DNA of 64,000 bases from Plutella xylostella (lineage: Eukaryota; Arthropoda; Insecta; Lepidoptera; Plutellidae): NCBI RefSeq assembly GCF_932276165.1, contig NC_064009.1:9734001-9798000 (forward strand), in the 5' to 3' direction. The notes under the pieces were generated by a model. That model made no database searches. It saw only the letters and a list, made by a program, of their open reading frames with translations, and was not told the DNA's origin. Below are positions 21,364 through 35,098 of the stretch, in pieces (position 1 is the first letter of the stretch; each line of letters begins with the position of its first letter). A program made the position numbers and the translations under genes.

Positions 21364-21500
21364 GTATGCTAAGCCGAAACCTACGTGTGCAACTCCACAC
21401 TGTGCAGCATGTTTTCGGGCTTAGATAATAAAATGCTGCATGCGTAGGTTTCGGCTTAGTATATACACTTACCCTTGTTGCAACAGCCTGTGGAGTGACC
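21364..21500. mobile_element. Inverted-repeat element sharing CGTAGGTTTCGGCTTAGTAT
   Basis: GTATGCTAAGCCGAAACCTACG (21364-21385) is mirrored by CGTAGGTTTCGGCTTAGTATAT (21443-21464), about 57 bases apart, and the right side runs to TTGTTGCAACAGCCTGTGG. The right half is shared with 37896-38026, whose ends are AGGGTGTTGCAAAA and TTTTCGCAACATCCTGTA. Confidence 0.55.
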
Positions 21501-21865
21501 CCCCAGAGAGGATACACAACCACAATACTACTGATACATTTTAGAAAAGGTACAGTGTACCTACCATTTTGCACTAGCTGCGCCTAGTAACGCGTGGGCA
21601 GTTTGTCGACTGGAAACGCAGCCCTTAGGCTGCTACAGATGTTTTTATATTAACAATTTAGCACACATTGATACATCGCAAGTGTGGAATTGTGAAAAGT
21701 TGTGAGACCACAGCGAATATCGCAGTAGATTAAGTAGAAAGTTTTCAATCCGCCACAAACAGTGAACTTTTTAATCCTGTGAGTCTGTGACACAGAGTTG
21801 GGCGGATTCCGGGAGATCAAAACGATGCCCAAGGATGCTAAGTAATTGAGCCTGATGCAGAATTA

Positions 21866-22079
21866 TCCTAACTAATCCTAACTAATATTATAAATGGGAA
21901 AGTAACTGTGTCTGTCTGTCACTCTTTCACGCCAAAACTACTGAACAGATTTGAATGAAATTTGGTATACATATGGTCTAGACTACTCTAGACCCTGGGA
22001 AAGAACATAGGCTACTTTTTATCCCGGAATTCCCGCGGGAAACTTATTAAGGCGAAGCGAAGCGCGCGGGAACAGCTAG
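21866..22079 (+). mobile_element. Non-autonomous Helitron with doubled 5' terminus
   Basis: Standard 3' end GCGCGCGGGAACAGCTAG before T. The 5' end is duplicated (TCCTAACTAA TCCTAACTAA), the GTCT tract is reduced to about three units, and a small duplication occurs in the GTCTAGACTACTCTAGACC region. Confidence 0.85.
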
Positions 22080-25000
22080 TGAGGTATAAAACTAATTGTA
22101 CCCACGAGTTACGTGATAATTCTTTAGACAAACATTTCTCAGACTCCGCCTAAACATTTCTAACGTGGAATGCTATTTGAGTAAAATCGATGCAGTCAGT
22201 GTTAAAATAGATACTTTCTTAGAAATAGGAACCTAACTAAATAGGTAGTTCATTTTGAAAGTATTTATGCAAATGTAGCAATGTGTGAATGAATCATACT
22301 CGTAGGTACTTATCACCCGAGATAGGATACAATACATAGCTACTTGTGTGGAACGAAAACGCAAAAAATTTCTTTTGAGAGTAACCGAAACTTACACTAT
22401 GTACCCACGTGGTATTCAACCCTCGATCGAGAAAAAGGGGAGTAATAATTTTGATAAGTACATGGATGTTTGTGGCTAAGTAAAGTTACTGTGAAAGGAA
22501 GTGACTTATTTACAACACAGTTAAATTAAAATCAGTTAATATCAGAGTATATTCTAGCAAACAGCCAGTTCCACTATCACAGTTATTATTCTGCGCTATC
22601 TCCAAAAAGATCTAACGTGCAAAACCGCCAGCGATTCCAATTCCAAATCTGAAATTTCAAACTCAACTGTGAACAGAGCGCGTATCTGACATCGCTACAG
22701 CTCAATATCGTTGGCGACGACCAGTCTGGCGGCGTGACCTCGCAATCCTACAAGTAGGCCGGAGATACGAGCTTTACTCCCATCGCTAATCGATAGCAGC
22801 GGATTATCAGCCAGTAACGTGTTCTAAATTTGAAATAGAAAAAAAGAGCGATTAGAAAATAATTTGTTCTAAATTTGAAATAGAAAAAAGAGGATTTTGT
22901 TGCAGAGAAACATGTAGGTCGAGGTTTTGTTTGGATTCGATGGTAGGTATCTGTTTTATTTAATCAATGATTGTGGATAAATAATGATGGAATAAAAGTT
23001 TTTTTAGTTGCTCTACTTCTAGTAGGTACCTACTAATAAGCAGTTTTGCATATTTTTTTAAACTTTTTGTTGTTGTTTAATTGCTTTCATTAATATTGTA
23101 CATAATGGGGTGAGTCTATATTTGTAAAGAAAATAAAAATGACTTCGGTGACTTTATGAGGCCTGTAAATAGTATCAGTTAGTAAAAGTTTGTGGTTATA
23201 ACTTGATAAGTATGGTGGTAACTTAACAAAAGATGGCTGCGATGGAAGGTTATTTAGCGGAATAGGGAAGCAGAAAACTAGTAGTCACGTGAAATAAAAG
23301 CGAATACAGATCAAAACTCAACGGATATAACCAGGCTACACACGAGTATCTATAGTAGGTAAACAAACGCATGTCACTTCGGTCCCCGATTACTATGCAA
23401 CGTCACGTCACTCGTCACTCGCGTCATCACTCGTCGCGCCTACGTCAATCTTACACCACCATATCACAATAGACGAACTGAACGACACTTTACACCTTTA
23501 CCTCCTAACTAATTAAAAAGTTATCAGCTGCATCCTTTTTAACCTTGGAACTCCTTTGACCCTGGCAGCCGAGAAACGAAAAACAAATGAACCAAGGAGT
23601 TCGAACGCGTAAGAAGGTTGAACTTTTTATTTTTTATTATGGGGGTTGTATATTCCACTGTATACTGTGTATATTTCGGACAACGTGCGCGCTATCCAGC
23701 CGACCGACCCAGACTGAGATGTGGCCGAGTTTCCACGGTGTGTTCTTGGCAAATAGACAGAAAATAAAATATTCCCATTGTAAGATAAACAAGGCCATAA
23801 AACAGAACATCGGTGGGAGGCGGTGGAAAGTGCAAGTTAATTGTAGCACGCGCCAGGTGGTACTACGCCCTGTGTTAGCTGGGCGGGCGGGCGGCCTATT
23901 CTCTCGCTTATGCATCAGTGTCGCTTTGAATACGCTTTGATGACGAAGAATCTGTCGCTATACACCTAGATATGAATACGCTTCGACGATAGAAGGCACA
24001 AATTTTTACTATCAACGGAAATGAGGGGTGTTATAAGTTGAACGTGTCTACATGTGTGTATCTGTAGTAGCGCAGCTCCCAAACTGCTGAACATATTAGT
24101 ATTTCGATTTGTTTTTTAGGGTCATAGGCAATGTTACCCCGAGTGTTCTTAGATATATAAAATCAGCTTAGCCATTCAAAAGTTATATAACTTTTAGTGT
24201 TGAATGTCGCAGTTTTTTTAACGTTGGTTAGGTTACAGCATCTATAGCTGTAGCTAATAGTTATAAATGCGGCGTCAGTGATGATGACTGTTATTAGGAT
24301 TGTATGGTTTATTTCTTTCACACTTTTACGGTTGAGATATAGATACTTAGGTATATAGGAGTTATTAAGTTTTCTAATAAACGCAATGGTCAAATATCTT
24401 CAAATGAAAATCTGCCATCTCTTTCAGTAGCTGGTACAACTTATTTTACTCACAATAAATTCTACCTACAATTTGTAGCACCAGTTAAAAGAATTCTAAC
24501 CCGTGGACACAGAACGTGGCAAGACTTTTAGTACAAAGGTACTGTCGCTATAAAAATAGTTACGAGGGTGTATTTAATGCATGGTCTATTTTTATACCTC
24601 AGGTACCTAGGTTAGTGTTGTGGATAGTTTTTATATTGCACAGTGCAGACTATTTTATATTTCAGCACAATCTTTATTTCATATTTTTTTTATTGCCTTT
24701 CCTATATTGAAGTTGGGAAGTGCCATTACCTAAGTTTATCTTGTATGTCATGGAATAAACTTTAGGACTTTACTATACAAAATTCAATTTATTTTTAGGT
24801 ATGCTTACATAAAAAAAAAATGCTACAAATACGCACGATAATTCCACCTTTGTATAATTATGCCCACTGAGCCATGCCTTTCAACGAAAAAAAAAAAAAA
24901 ACCGTCCCACCATCACACTCGTACCGGGCTCGTTCGCAAACGAATTCATTTACATGCAAGATACGGGTTTGAATAATTTAAATTCCCCGTTTGTATTCGG

Positions 25001-25687
25001 GTGCAGTACATAATCAGTGGATAGACAATCTGCACTCGCAAAGAGACGCAGTAATAATATGTGCAAACCAATTTGCACTTTGCGATACGAATGCGGCCCT
25101 TGGAGGCAGAAGGAGGCAGCGGCGGAGCTAGGAGCTTTTGGACAGCTAAAATTTCAGGTTTTACACGAAAAATCCTCTACACCGACAGATAGGCAGTAGT
25201 AGTGGCTATGTGAGGAAGGTAAGTAAATAAATACATAAATTATGAATTAAAACAATGGCAGTTGCCCTCAGTAACGATAAATCTTGGGGTATTGCCGTCG
25301 CCTTTTCTCCATTCATTTATGACAATTCGTTTGAGCAGATACTTACGTTAAAGATATATGCTAACCTTTAATCGATGGAAAAAACTAGGCGACTTATTAT
25401 ATAGAAAACAATATTTATATATTTTATTACTTTCCGTTTTGAATTTCGTCGGCGATTGTACTGACCGCAGTAAAGTAACTACTTGTGCAATATCGGCGAC
25501 TGTCGTTGACTTATCGAGTTGCATATCGAGCAAACAGTTTTCTTTCAGTTCGGGCGGAATGCCTAATGTGAACATTTATGTGGCGTGCTGCTCGCATTCA
25601 AAATACTTACTCACATTTTTGGTAAGCGAATTATTCGAAAGCTTGCTACTTGAATAATAAATTTAAAAATTGCACAAAAATGTTTGA
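22080..25687 (-). other. Multiplexin intron stretch, little recognised
   Basis: Intronic by inference. It contains a short direct repeat of GTTCTAAATTTGAAATAGAAA (22820 and 22864) and, at about 24050-24240, a degenerate repeat (AGTAGCGCAGCTCCCAAACTG ... TTAACGTTGGTTAGGTTAC) also found at 42285-42610. Apparent frames at 23587-23940 have no splice or similarity support. Confidence 0.4.
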
Positions 25688-25827
25688 GGGCCTGTATCAC
25701 AATGTCTGGATACTGGATATGATTACCAGTGGGATAAAGTGTCACTGTCTGAAACAAAATTACAGAGTGTGACAGCATGTCTTTTATGCAACAGGTAGCC
25801 AATATCCAGACATTGTGAAACAGGCCC
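25688..25827. mobile_element. MITE with GGGCCTGT termini
   Basis: GGGCCTGTATCACAATGTCTG at the left and the complement of CAGACATTGTGAAACAGGCCC at the right form inverted repeats of about 28 bp with few mismatches. The flanking triplets are TGA and TAA, compatible with a diverged 3-bp PIF/Harbinger-type duplication. Confidence 0.6.
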
Positions 25828-28043
25828 TAAGTATAAGTAGCTACTTATCGTCTTACGTCGAATAAAGTATTTAATTTCATTTCATAAATGTTAGCCTATG
25901 TCAGAGTAGCCATTTGCCTTAAGGCATATTAAGGCAGACTAAAGGCGATACTTACATTCAAATTAGGAGTTGTCATAATGATTGAAAGCGTTAGTGCCTC
26001 CCACACATTAGAAAACTTAATGATACAGCCTTTACTGACATAAACTTATCTATAATACAGCCAGATGAGTTTAAAGGCAGTTTGGGTACATAAATAATTG
26101 CATTACTTGACTAACGAAAAATAAAGTTAGAAAGTTAGTGTCACATACAAAAACAAAACCAACTTCTGTCTGCAGTTTGTTTAATGCCAAACCGAACTAC
26201 CTTATTCAAAATAAGAGCTCACTTGGATTGCTACGCTACCGTACACAGATACACAGACACGCTAAACTTATAATCCTTTTTTTCTGTCAGAGGTTAAATA
26301 ACTCTTCCCCAACTAGCAAAGCTATCACACTGCCACATTTGCACCTCTATCAGCAGTTCGTCATCAGCCGGATTGGAATCACGTCGAACTCGCCCGCGCT
26401 GAATGATGGCAGCGAAGCAACGTGCCGGCGCACTCTTTGCCCAGATGTATTGGGAAAATCCAAATGTGAATCTCGGTATTTGTATATACTTATAGGTTTG
26501 TGCTATAATGTGTCAGCACCAAATCCGAAGTCGCAGTAATTATGACTAGTTTCACCATAGTCTGTTAAGTAGATCACTATCACCCTGTTACATTAAATTT
26601 TATTATACGTCATTTCCATTTAAATTTTTTGACAGAAGTGTCAAAAGCCCCCAACTAATTCCTTGTTATGATGCTTGTTCTTCAGTATACTATAAGGCTT
26701 TGTTTCGGAAAATCGGTCGCCAGGAAAATGAGTTTTTATTGTAAATTGATTCCGGGAATTCCTCAGAAAAACCTTCTAAAGTGAAGCGAAACTCGTGGGC
26801 GACAGGTAGGTTCGGTTTTGTAGTTTTTAAGTAAAATTATGTTATAGAAAAGCATACCCAATAGGCGTATGTGACGCAGTGAAGTGTCCTATGGGCATTA
26901 ATAAGTTTTTCAAATATTGTTAATAAGTAAAATATTATTAAGAAGTTTTATTAACATTAAAAGTAGGTTTTAAATGAAATTAGCTTTTTAATTATTTACG
27001 AGCCTCAAGACTTTTTAACTACCAACTAACGGCTTTATGTTTCTTTAATGAATAATGCAAATCCTTATATGACCCATAAACAACCGTTAACCTTAATGAC
27101 TGACATTACATTATTAATGGTTGCTACATGACAAGAAAACTTATTTTATTTACCTAAGGAAAAATAGGAGAAGAAAATGAAAGTAGGTAGTAGTAGCTTA
27201 TAATTATTTATTCTGAAATTAAAGTTTTAACTCCTATCACCTATTTTCAACCAAATGCATTGAAATAATAACGCACTTAAGTTTTAACACCCACTTTTAC
27301 TTTGTGTTAACTACTTTCTGACCGTTGGCAACATCAAAGTCGCTTCGAAATTTAAATTTGAAATTGGAAAATGCCATTCCAAAAACAACTTAAAACCACG
27401 TTGCGAATGAAACAGAACCGGCCGTCACAACTCGAGGACTCTGCATTTTTAATCCTTCACTCATGGCTTCAAAACCAATCCTGTCAACCGGCCAGTGTTC
27501 CTGACCTGCCCTGTTCCTTGATGCTGTAAACTTACGGGTCAGTTTAGCTTACAGAGAGGCCAGGTTATGATGGAAAGGTGCATAAAGAAGAATATTGAAA
27601 TGAAGTGCGTCTGAAATCTGGTGCGACATGACGTTTCTGAAGGATTTCTCGCCCTTATTCACCCTTTACTGGTGTTGGATAGGTGGCGTTTGAAAATGTT
27701 TTGTGTATTATCTGGCAGGAAATAGAAAGTGTATTTATGTTTTTGAAATTTATATTGACATTCCTGTAGTTACAAACAGTTATGACGTATAGTTAAGACT
27801 GTTTACATTATTTTGGAAGCGGATGAGCTTCCTTTCACCCATTAGAACTTTACACTAAGGAATTTCGTCCATATTATCTTGTAGTACCTACCTATCCAGC
27901 CCTTTGTTTTTTAGAAGTAATCGTCATTGTTATAATGACATTGGTGGCGCTAAAAGTAAACAGAAATTTAATATAAACCTATTTATTATTAATTTATTTT
28001 AACTTTTATTGATTACTCTTGACATCAACCCAATATACCTTTA
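25828..28043 (-). other. Multiplexin intron stretch, nothing firm
   Basis: AT-rich. Near 26745-26815 there is a decayed Helitron 3' half (CCGGGAATTCCTCAGAAAAA, AGTGAAGCGAAACTCGTGGG). No exon with both splice sites was recognised. Confidence 0.4.
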
Positions 28044-28192
28044 GTGCCAATTTCTCCATAGTGGGTTAGAGCATAACCAGGGTTTATTGCTTGACTTTTG
28101 ACACATCTGTCAAGTATTTAATATGGAGATGACGTACAATTTGATCAACCTTTCCCTGGTTACGATCTGACCGACTATGGAGAAATTGGAGC
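28044..28192. mobile_element. MITE, GTGCCAATTTCTCCAT family
   Basis: GTGCCAATTTCTCCATAGTGG at the left and CCGACTATGGAGAAATTGG at the right are inverted. The inside shares TTTTGACACATCTGTCAAG and TATGGAGATGACGTA with the copy at 46868-47015. A diverged piece with ACACATCTGTCAAGAATTC lies near 35625. Confidence 0.72.
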
Positions 28193-28785
28193 ATAGTATC
28201 GTAAAAAGTTTGATTAAACCTTCTTAATTCGTAGATAATCTAACTTACCTACTTAATTTAGGCAGAATAGCCGATGACTCCACCGTAACCTATCCAATTA
28301 CCATGTGCGACAGATCTTGAAAGCCGTAATGTGAAAGTAAAACCACCACCCACCACTTACGTATTCATGAAACTTACAGAGGGTACGGTTGGGAAAAATA
28401 ATCGAGTTCATTCGTAAGTTTATGATTTAGTATCTTTAATAGTGACGCAAATGAAACCCACACCCATTAACCTTTCTTACTTAAAAAACTCATTATAATC
28501 ATCCCCTGTCCGTAATCATTCATCCACTAGTGTGACATAATGTCACATTCAAAACCACGACACTATCCTTCCTTACTAAAATTATACCTAACATAGGTAA
28601 CTATTCACACCAAATCTCCGAAAATAAATAGGTAGGTACTTACAGTAAAACTATACAGTCCTGAAAACGGAAGTGGATCCTAAATTATTGTTACAGACCG
28701 TATTTAATCGATGTATTTTATTTATTAAAGGACAAATCCTTTAAAAACCCCTTGCTTTGCGGTATTTTTTTTTAATGTATGTTAA

Positions 28786-29038
28786 CGACGATTGAATGGC
28801 GTAGTGGTTAGTGACCCTGACTACTGAGCCGATGGTCCCGGGTTCGATTCCCGGCTGGGGCAGATATTTGTTTAAACAGATATTTGTTCTCGGGTCTTGG
28901 ATGTGCCCGTAAAATGGCAATAGGCCCGCCCCCTATTACATTGGGACTAACATAACACTCTGGCGAAAAGTGGGTGCAGCAATGCACCTCTGCCTACCCC
29001 GCAAGGGAGTACATTAGTACAAGGCGTGAGTGCGTGTG
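28786..29038 (+). mobile_element. tRNA-derived SINE, family B, with target duplication
   Basis: The head GAATGGCGTAGTGGTTAGTG ... GGTCCCGGGTTCGATTCCCG is a degenerate tRNA with A and B boxes. The body includes GGATGTGCCCGTAAAATGGC and CTACCCCGCAAGGGAGTAC, with a GTGTG tail. The 10-bp duplication TGTATGTTAA flanks it (28776-28785, 29039-29048). The second copy is at 46136-46400. Confidence 0.87.
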
Positions 29039-29487
29039 TGTATGTTAATGTAAGTAAATAACTGATAATGATAAAAAGGCTCTGCAAAATCGCACTCTTT
29101 AATGTCTGGACTTTATATTTGTACTGTAGACACATGAAAAAAAAACCAAGTAACCTTTTTCTACCAACCCTCCTTTTATTTTACACACAACATCTGAGAT
29201 GAGAACACAAAACACGCACGTGAACTATGGCCGTCTGAAGAGGGCGCCCCACGCTCAACTGGCAAGTCAAGTGGGCGACCCCACGGCGCTCTAAACGATA
29301 CACAACAAGGTAGTCTGGAAATACAGATTACACAGACTACGGTTCTAGGGAGCCGGAAATATGGACACCAATGATGTTTTAATACGAAATAGATGGAGTG
29401 TCAGTGGAAAACATCTCGTCAAAGAACTCTCCACTTCTCATAATGAGCTCTTATTTTTAATTAGTAATCCTAATTAATAATAATTAA

Positions 29488-29710
29488 TCCTAATAAATGC
29501 GAAAGTAACTGTGTCTGTCTGTCTGTCTGTCTGTCTGCCTGTCTGTCTGTTACTCTTTCACGCCAAAACTACTGAACGGATTTGAATGAAATTTGGTATA
29601 CATACGGTCTAGACCCTGGGAAAGAACATAGTTTTTATTTATTACTTTTTATCCCGGAATTCCCACGGGAAAACTTTTAAAGGCGAAGCGAAGCGCGCGG
29701 GAACAGCTAG
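29488..29710 (+). mobile_element. Non-autonomous Helitron
   Basis: Family-typical body and 3' end GCGGGAACAGCTAG before T. The 5' end is altered (TCCTAATAAATGCG, lacking part of the usual start) and a short TTTTTATTTATTA duplication lies before TTTTTATCCCGGAATTCC. Confidence 0.82.
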
Positions 29711-32700
29711 TATTATATAAGATTTGCGACTTCATTCATTGGTGGTCATCAGGTTGAAATTTAAACGCTTTGACAGTAAATAAAATGCGGACAGTTTTTT
29801 TGCTTTGTTTTTGGATGTGCCACCACCATCTTGTTCGTATATTGTTAATCTAAGATGGAAACGCTTTTGTGAAAGGTTGAGAAGTTAAGAATGCGTGTTG
29901 TGCAGGTATAGTTGAGCGTAGAATAACATAGGCTCAAGTGTTAGCCCACGAGTCTTACAGTCTTACATGTTACATGATAAACTTTTGTAGATAAAATATA
30001 AAAAAATACTTATCTGTAAACTGTTTTACTAAGTACCTATTAGGTCAGATGTGCAGTTTTATAATCAATATATGAAGAAGTTATATAAATGTGACAAAAA
30101 GTTACAACCATAAACTAATTGCACAATATAATCGTTTATATACATTTACAACGATATTATATAGGTTCTAGCTATTATGTTAAGCTTTATATTTCAGTAT
30201 TGATATTTTTCTTACACTTTCCACGAAGTAAAATAAACTGAACAAAAATAAGAAGATTTATCCCCGCTACTACACTCCAGAGCCAGAATAAGTAAAAGGT
30301 ATTGTTGCCAGAAGTAAAGTAGTGTAACAAACAATATTGTAGGTATCGGAAAATATCCGTACGTACGAACACGGTAATTCCCTGGTGGGTTTACAAAACA
30401 CGATGTATCAGCTCTTTTAGTCTTGTACAGTCGGCCACAGGGATAATGGTAATGGTTGGTCTGTGGCCTAGCTTACAGCATAGAACCACTTGAAGGCTGC
30501 CCTTAGTTATTTCATAGACTACTAGTCTATGGTAATTTTATTTCCTTTATCCTTCACCTGATAATAACTTCTAGTGTGATAAAGTCCCTGTGTGAAAATA
30601 AGCGTAAGAATTTTCGATCTTTTTTGCCAATGGATTTAATTAAACCATGTTATACATTTGTAAGAATCGTAATCACGTGATTATTGTAAACTGCCAGTTT
30701 CAGGCACCCTACTCTGGGTGAATCAACGAATGTGAAGTTCCGGATACAGAGACTAAGCTAATCACAACTTTATCACGTTTCAACAAAGCCGTGATTTCAT
30801 GAGACCCCTCCGAGTTTTTTTTTAACTGTCCCCATGGGATAATTATGTTAGTCGCGACTCGCGACAGAAATGTGAAATGCTTGAGAAAAACATTTAACTA
30901 TTATTATGTTCCCTGACAAAGGTTACGTAGTCTCGAGAAAAGTACTTTCTATTCTTATGTAAAAAGTCTGATTTTAGATTTGTTTCAAGATGTTTCATGT
31001 TAACTTCTTTTTTGTTGTTGAGGTAAGCTACATCCTACACGTATGGTGTATTTAATACTTCGTATATTTTCAGCATACGGTCATCCTTACATAAGTCTCC
31101 ATTTATTTTTATAAAAAGACAATTTTAATGTTATATTTCAGAAAAAAACGTAAGATGCCGAGTAAGGCACAATCGTATTACAAAAGGGAATTACGTGGCT
31201 ATACAAAACAGAACGGCTTCAACTGTCTTAAAACTAAACAATTCTAGCGCCGCCATTGTTCTAGCTAAACTCGCCTTTACGACTTAAGAAAGTTTAAACT
31301 GGGTTTTGTGCACCTGAGATGTTCTAGTCCGACAGATAGGGGTTAAATGGACAAACATAAAAAATGCAGCCTTATTACGTATCCAAAAATTTACGTCATA
31401 CATGTAAAAAAATATAATTTAAACCCTTCATTCACCTCGGGTGTGAAATAAATATAATTAAATACAATAATGATATACGTATTTCTTTAACTGACTACCT
31501 TTTTAAATTAGATGATCTAAACGTTAACCATTTCAGAGTATTAAGTAAGAGATATTTATTTTATGAATATCTCTCTTTAAAAAAAAACAAAATGGAAAAG
31601 GTTGGTACATTCACATGAATACAGGAGTGATGACTGCGGAAATAAGTTTCATGATCAATTTCCGCGACTATACATGATTTCTCATCGACAGTAAGTTGGT
31701 AAAATACTGAAAACAAGACAGAAGGTACATAATAAAGTACAGAGCAATGAAAAAGTTTCAGTGTCATATTGAAATTTGAAATACAGCTGGTACTTTTTCA
31801 TTGCTCGCGAGTATACCTTCATATCTATGTTCCTAGGTCCTATAATATATGTAGTTAGACTGAATTTAGATTCAGATTTACATTAATTAAGATCGCTAAA
31901 AGTGTACGAGATTTTGTAATTAAGGTTTATAGTAAGTTGATTAAACTTACCACCTAGATTGTTGTTTTTGTGGTTGCTAATAGGAGACTATTAGTACAAA
32001 GGGCCTTCCTGTGACTTACAATCAATATCAAGCAGGAAATTAAATGAAAATATTTGTTCAAATCGACAATGGCGAGGGGGCGGCACTATTTTCCCGCTAA
32101 CAGTGTCGTAACACTATCGCTGTAGCATCGATTTCCTGATCAGAATAGTGCAGTGGGCTGGGTTACTGATTCTTGGCTGGGCGCTGATAAAGTTTACTCT
32201 CGTTAAGCTTAGTAAGACCCGCTGCTTAACGTTTGTTCGTTATACAAGAAAGCCTTTTGGTGCAATTTGTGCTGGGCTGCGGCTGCGAGGTTTTGTTCAC
32301 CAAAGTTTGCCAAGTATTTAGGGACTCATTGACAATATACAGAAAGTTTAAAGCTAATGATAATGTTTTGTAAAGATTTCGTCTCAAAACGCATCCTAAG
32401 TACACCCGTCTGGCTGAAAAGAGTTGGTTTCCTATTAACATTGTGTTCCAAGCATCCCCTTACAGTATCCAAGTTAAATATGTCATTCCGGCAAAATATT
32501 CCATCCGAATTCCGAGGAAGGCGAATTCCGTACAGCACGTAAATTTCAACGTATGGTACTCACACACTAAGCAAGTAAGCACACCCGTGGTAAACAAAAT
32601 TTACTTCTATTATTCAGTACTTAGACTCTAAGGCTGAGTGGAAATTATTCGGTACTGTTGCAAAATTTTCTTTAGCTGTTTCGGCCTTAGATTAACAATA

Positions 32701-34550
32701 TTATATTAAAACGAAGATGAAGAGTCAGTGCAAAAGAGTCTCGACAATCTACACCTTACTTCCACCACTAAGCACTTAATATGAATTACTTCATAAAGAA
32801 GATTTGTGACTTTATTCATTGGTACAATGGTTGTAATTACGTTGAACTTAAAACTGTTTGACAGTAAAGAAAATGCTAAAATATTTCTGCTTTGTATTTG
32901 TATGTGACACACCATCATGTACGTATATTGTTCATCTAAGCTTTGGGCCAACGCTTTGTTCGGGAAGGTATGCGATAAACGGGCCGGGACAGAGAGCCGT
33001 CCCCTTGTGACGGCACAAGGGCTGTAAAGGCATATTTGATACGAAAATGTTGACTATGATGGATGGACGAAGTAAGTATTGTGCGAGAAATGTGGCATGA
33101 AATAGTTTTACTACTTTCAGGGTATATGTAGAGGAAGAAGTATGCAATAAGTTGTTATTGTTTGTTATTTTACTAAGTATGAAAGAGTGTAATATAAAGT
33201 TATGATTATAAAAGTAGTAGTTGAGCACAATATGAGTACTTTTTTATTATATATAAGTCATGTGTTTATTCATCAATACAGTTTTATTTCAATTGTGTAT
33301 GTTTGTCGGGACCAAACAAGCGGTTAAAAGTATTATTTCCAGATAACAAACAGGAATATAAATTCAAGTTTTCAGATACTGTTGCAGAGTAAGCACAACT
33401 TGCTTTCTGTGTAGTTTTCACAGTTCGGATATCAGCAGTTATCTCATCTATTACCTGTTTTGTAGAGATTAAGCGATTTAGTAAACTGATTTTTAATAGG
33501 TTGTCGATTTGAAGAGTTTTGGAACACTCTAAAATGATTGTTGTTTTTAAAAAATATGGTTTATTGATCAGAGCTCCGTAGAAAGCGCTGATAACTTATT
33601 TAAATAAAAAAATAATAATTATAAACAATCAAAACACCCGACTGCACGCTAAAAATATGAAAACAAGCCCCAATGTTAATGGAAAGTATCGCAGGCGGGG
33701 ACCAGCAGAGGGTTCACCATTTAGCTGAATGTGACTTAAATAGGTGTACCTTGTGTGCCGGTCAAGTTGGTCCCCGCCTATAACCATCGCGCAATCAATA
33801 CGCTTCTAACGATAGGCTATAAGCCGTTTAGGCTACAGGAGGGAACAAAGAAACAGACAAACATACATACATACTAACATACAATCGAAAAACATTACCC
33901 TCTTCCTTCGGCAGTCGGGTAAAAAAGTTTTACTATTTACAGTGTCGCGAAGATTTCACATTCAATAACATTTAGATAAAAATATTTTCGAAAAACACAT
34001 CTCTACGATGTACTGACATGTTTATCTTGAAACATTTTATTGGCAAACATTTCGCTTTCGAATAATTTCTCATGACTTACACTTGGAAAGTCTGAAAAGT
34101 TTAGCAGTTACGTTTATTCTATTCACATATCGTTTAGAAAGTTCCATTAGTTCCAAGATAAACATGCCATAATATTGGGTACACAAAAATGATAGACAGA
34201 ACTGAAATAGTTCATGGTTTACAGTTCAGCTGCTGGTTTACTTTGTATGAAATTCATCGATGATTCAACGATTAACGTCAATCAATGTGATATTTATAAA
34301 TTCATGTCATAAATGCATGTCATACCAGAAAGGTTAGTACGGGGCGAAAGTAAGACGTGACCCAAGTTTTGCGTCGCGCTCGCTCACATCGCCTAGCCTC
34401 AAGACCAAGCGGGACTGAGAACTTTTGACTAAATGTGCCCCGTGCTAGTCCTTCAGCTTTAACAAGTAATTTGACATAAGAGACTATTCTAGCTGCACGG
34501 AATAGCACATAAAAGAAAAAGATTTGCTTAAGTAACAAAAAAATACTCAC
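29711..34550 (-). other. Multiplexin intron 5' stretch
   Basis: It follows donor GTGAGT of exon 34551-35098. It contains a deleted MITE of the CACTCACGAG family at 31740-31812 (AGAGCAATGAAAAAGTTTCA ... CATTGCTCGCGAG), an inverted pair GGCGGGGACCA/TGGTCCCCGCC at about 33697-33778, and the short repeat ending CTTCGGCAGTCGGGTAAAA (33908), also at 3911. Otherwise nothing was recognised. Confidence 0.45.
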
Positions 34551-35098
34551 ATGGAAAGCGCCCCGGATCAGTGGCCCGGCCTGCCCCACATACAGGGTGG
34601 ATGCAGAATCAAACACCAGCTCCGCCGGGTTCCGTCTAACAGTCACCGTGTCGAACTCGTGACAGTTCAGAAACAACGTCACATTGTCAGACGTCACCCT
34701 CAAAGCAAACCGGCTCCACTTCCTCGCGAACGAAGGGACCACGAACGAAGCAATCGTTTGCGACAACGCGTAGATATTTGCATCCGTATACAGTAACGAT
34801 ATATTAGTCAACCCCGGCCCAGACGGGATCAGTTGCACACCTAGCTGCACAACTGTCTCCAAAGGGTTGACGACAGAGAAAAGAAAGCCGCCATCTTTGT
34901 TCGCCGGTCGCACGGTGGCTGTTAGAGAGAACTCCGCGTAAAGCTTTTCGGGCATAAACAGTCGGTACGGCGATTTGATGTCTGAACCCGGCTTTAGTCC
35001 GTAAGCCGGGAAGCCGTCGAGGCCCTCGTCGAAGTACTGCATCTTCGGGTTACTGAACGGCACTCCTATCGCATGGAGCAAGTCGTATTCGGGAACCT
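34551..35098 (-). CDS. Mp: Multiplexin exon: main part of the TSPN/laminin-G-like domain
   Basis: Minus-strand exon of 548 bases between acceptor CCTATTGTTGCAG and donor GTGAGT. Its first two bases complete the GAG codon begun by the G ending exon 38155-38231; it ends in phase 0. Diagnostic blocks in order: VPEYDLLHAIGVP at the start, LYAEFSLTATVRPA, GGFLFSVVNP, VVQLGVQL, NISLLYTD, VPSFARKWSRFAL, VTLFLNCHEF and LYVGQAG. These follow the N-terminal thrombospondin-like domain of human collagens XV/XVIII (ISLLYTE, FVAQAG, ELR). N-glycosylation sequons are seen at TNIS and DNVT. The cysteine in FLNC should pair with the one in exon 13466-13537. Role by family: an extracellular matrix module of a basement-membrane collagen, secreted. 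Confidence 0.93.

Noticed and set aside
23587..23940. Plus-strand 117-codon frame as a gene
   Set aside because: No splice-site context, similarity or codon bias; an overlapping minus-strand frame of similar length is equally open.
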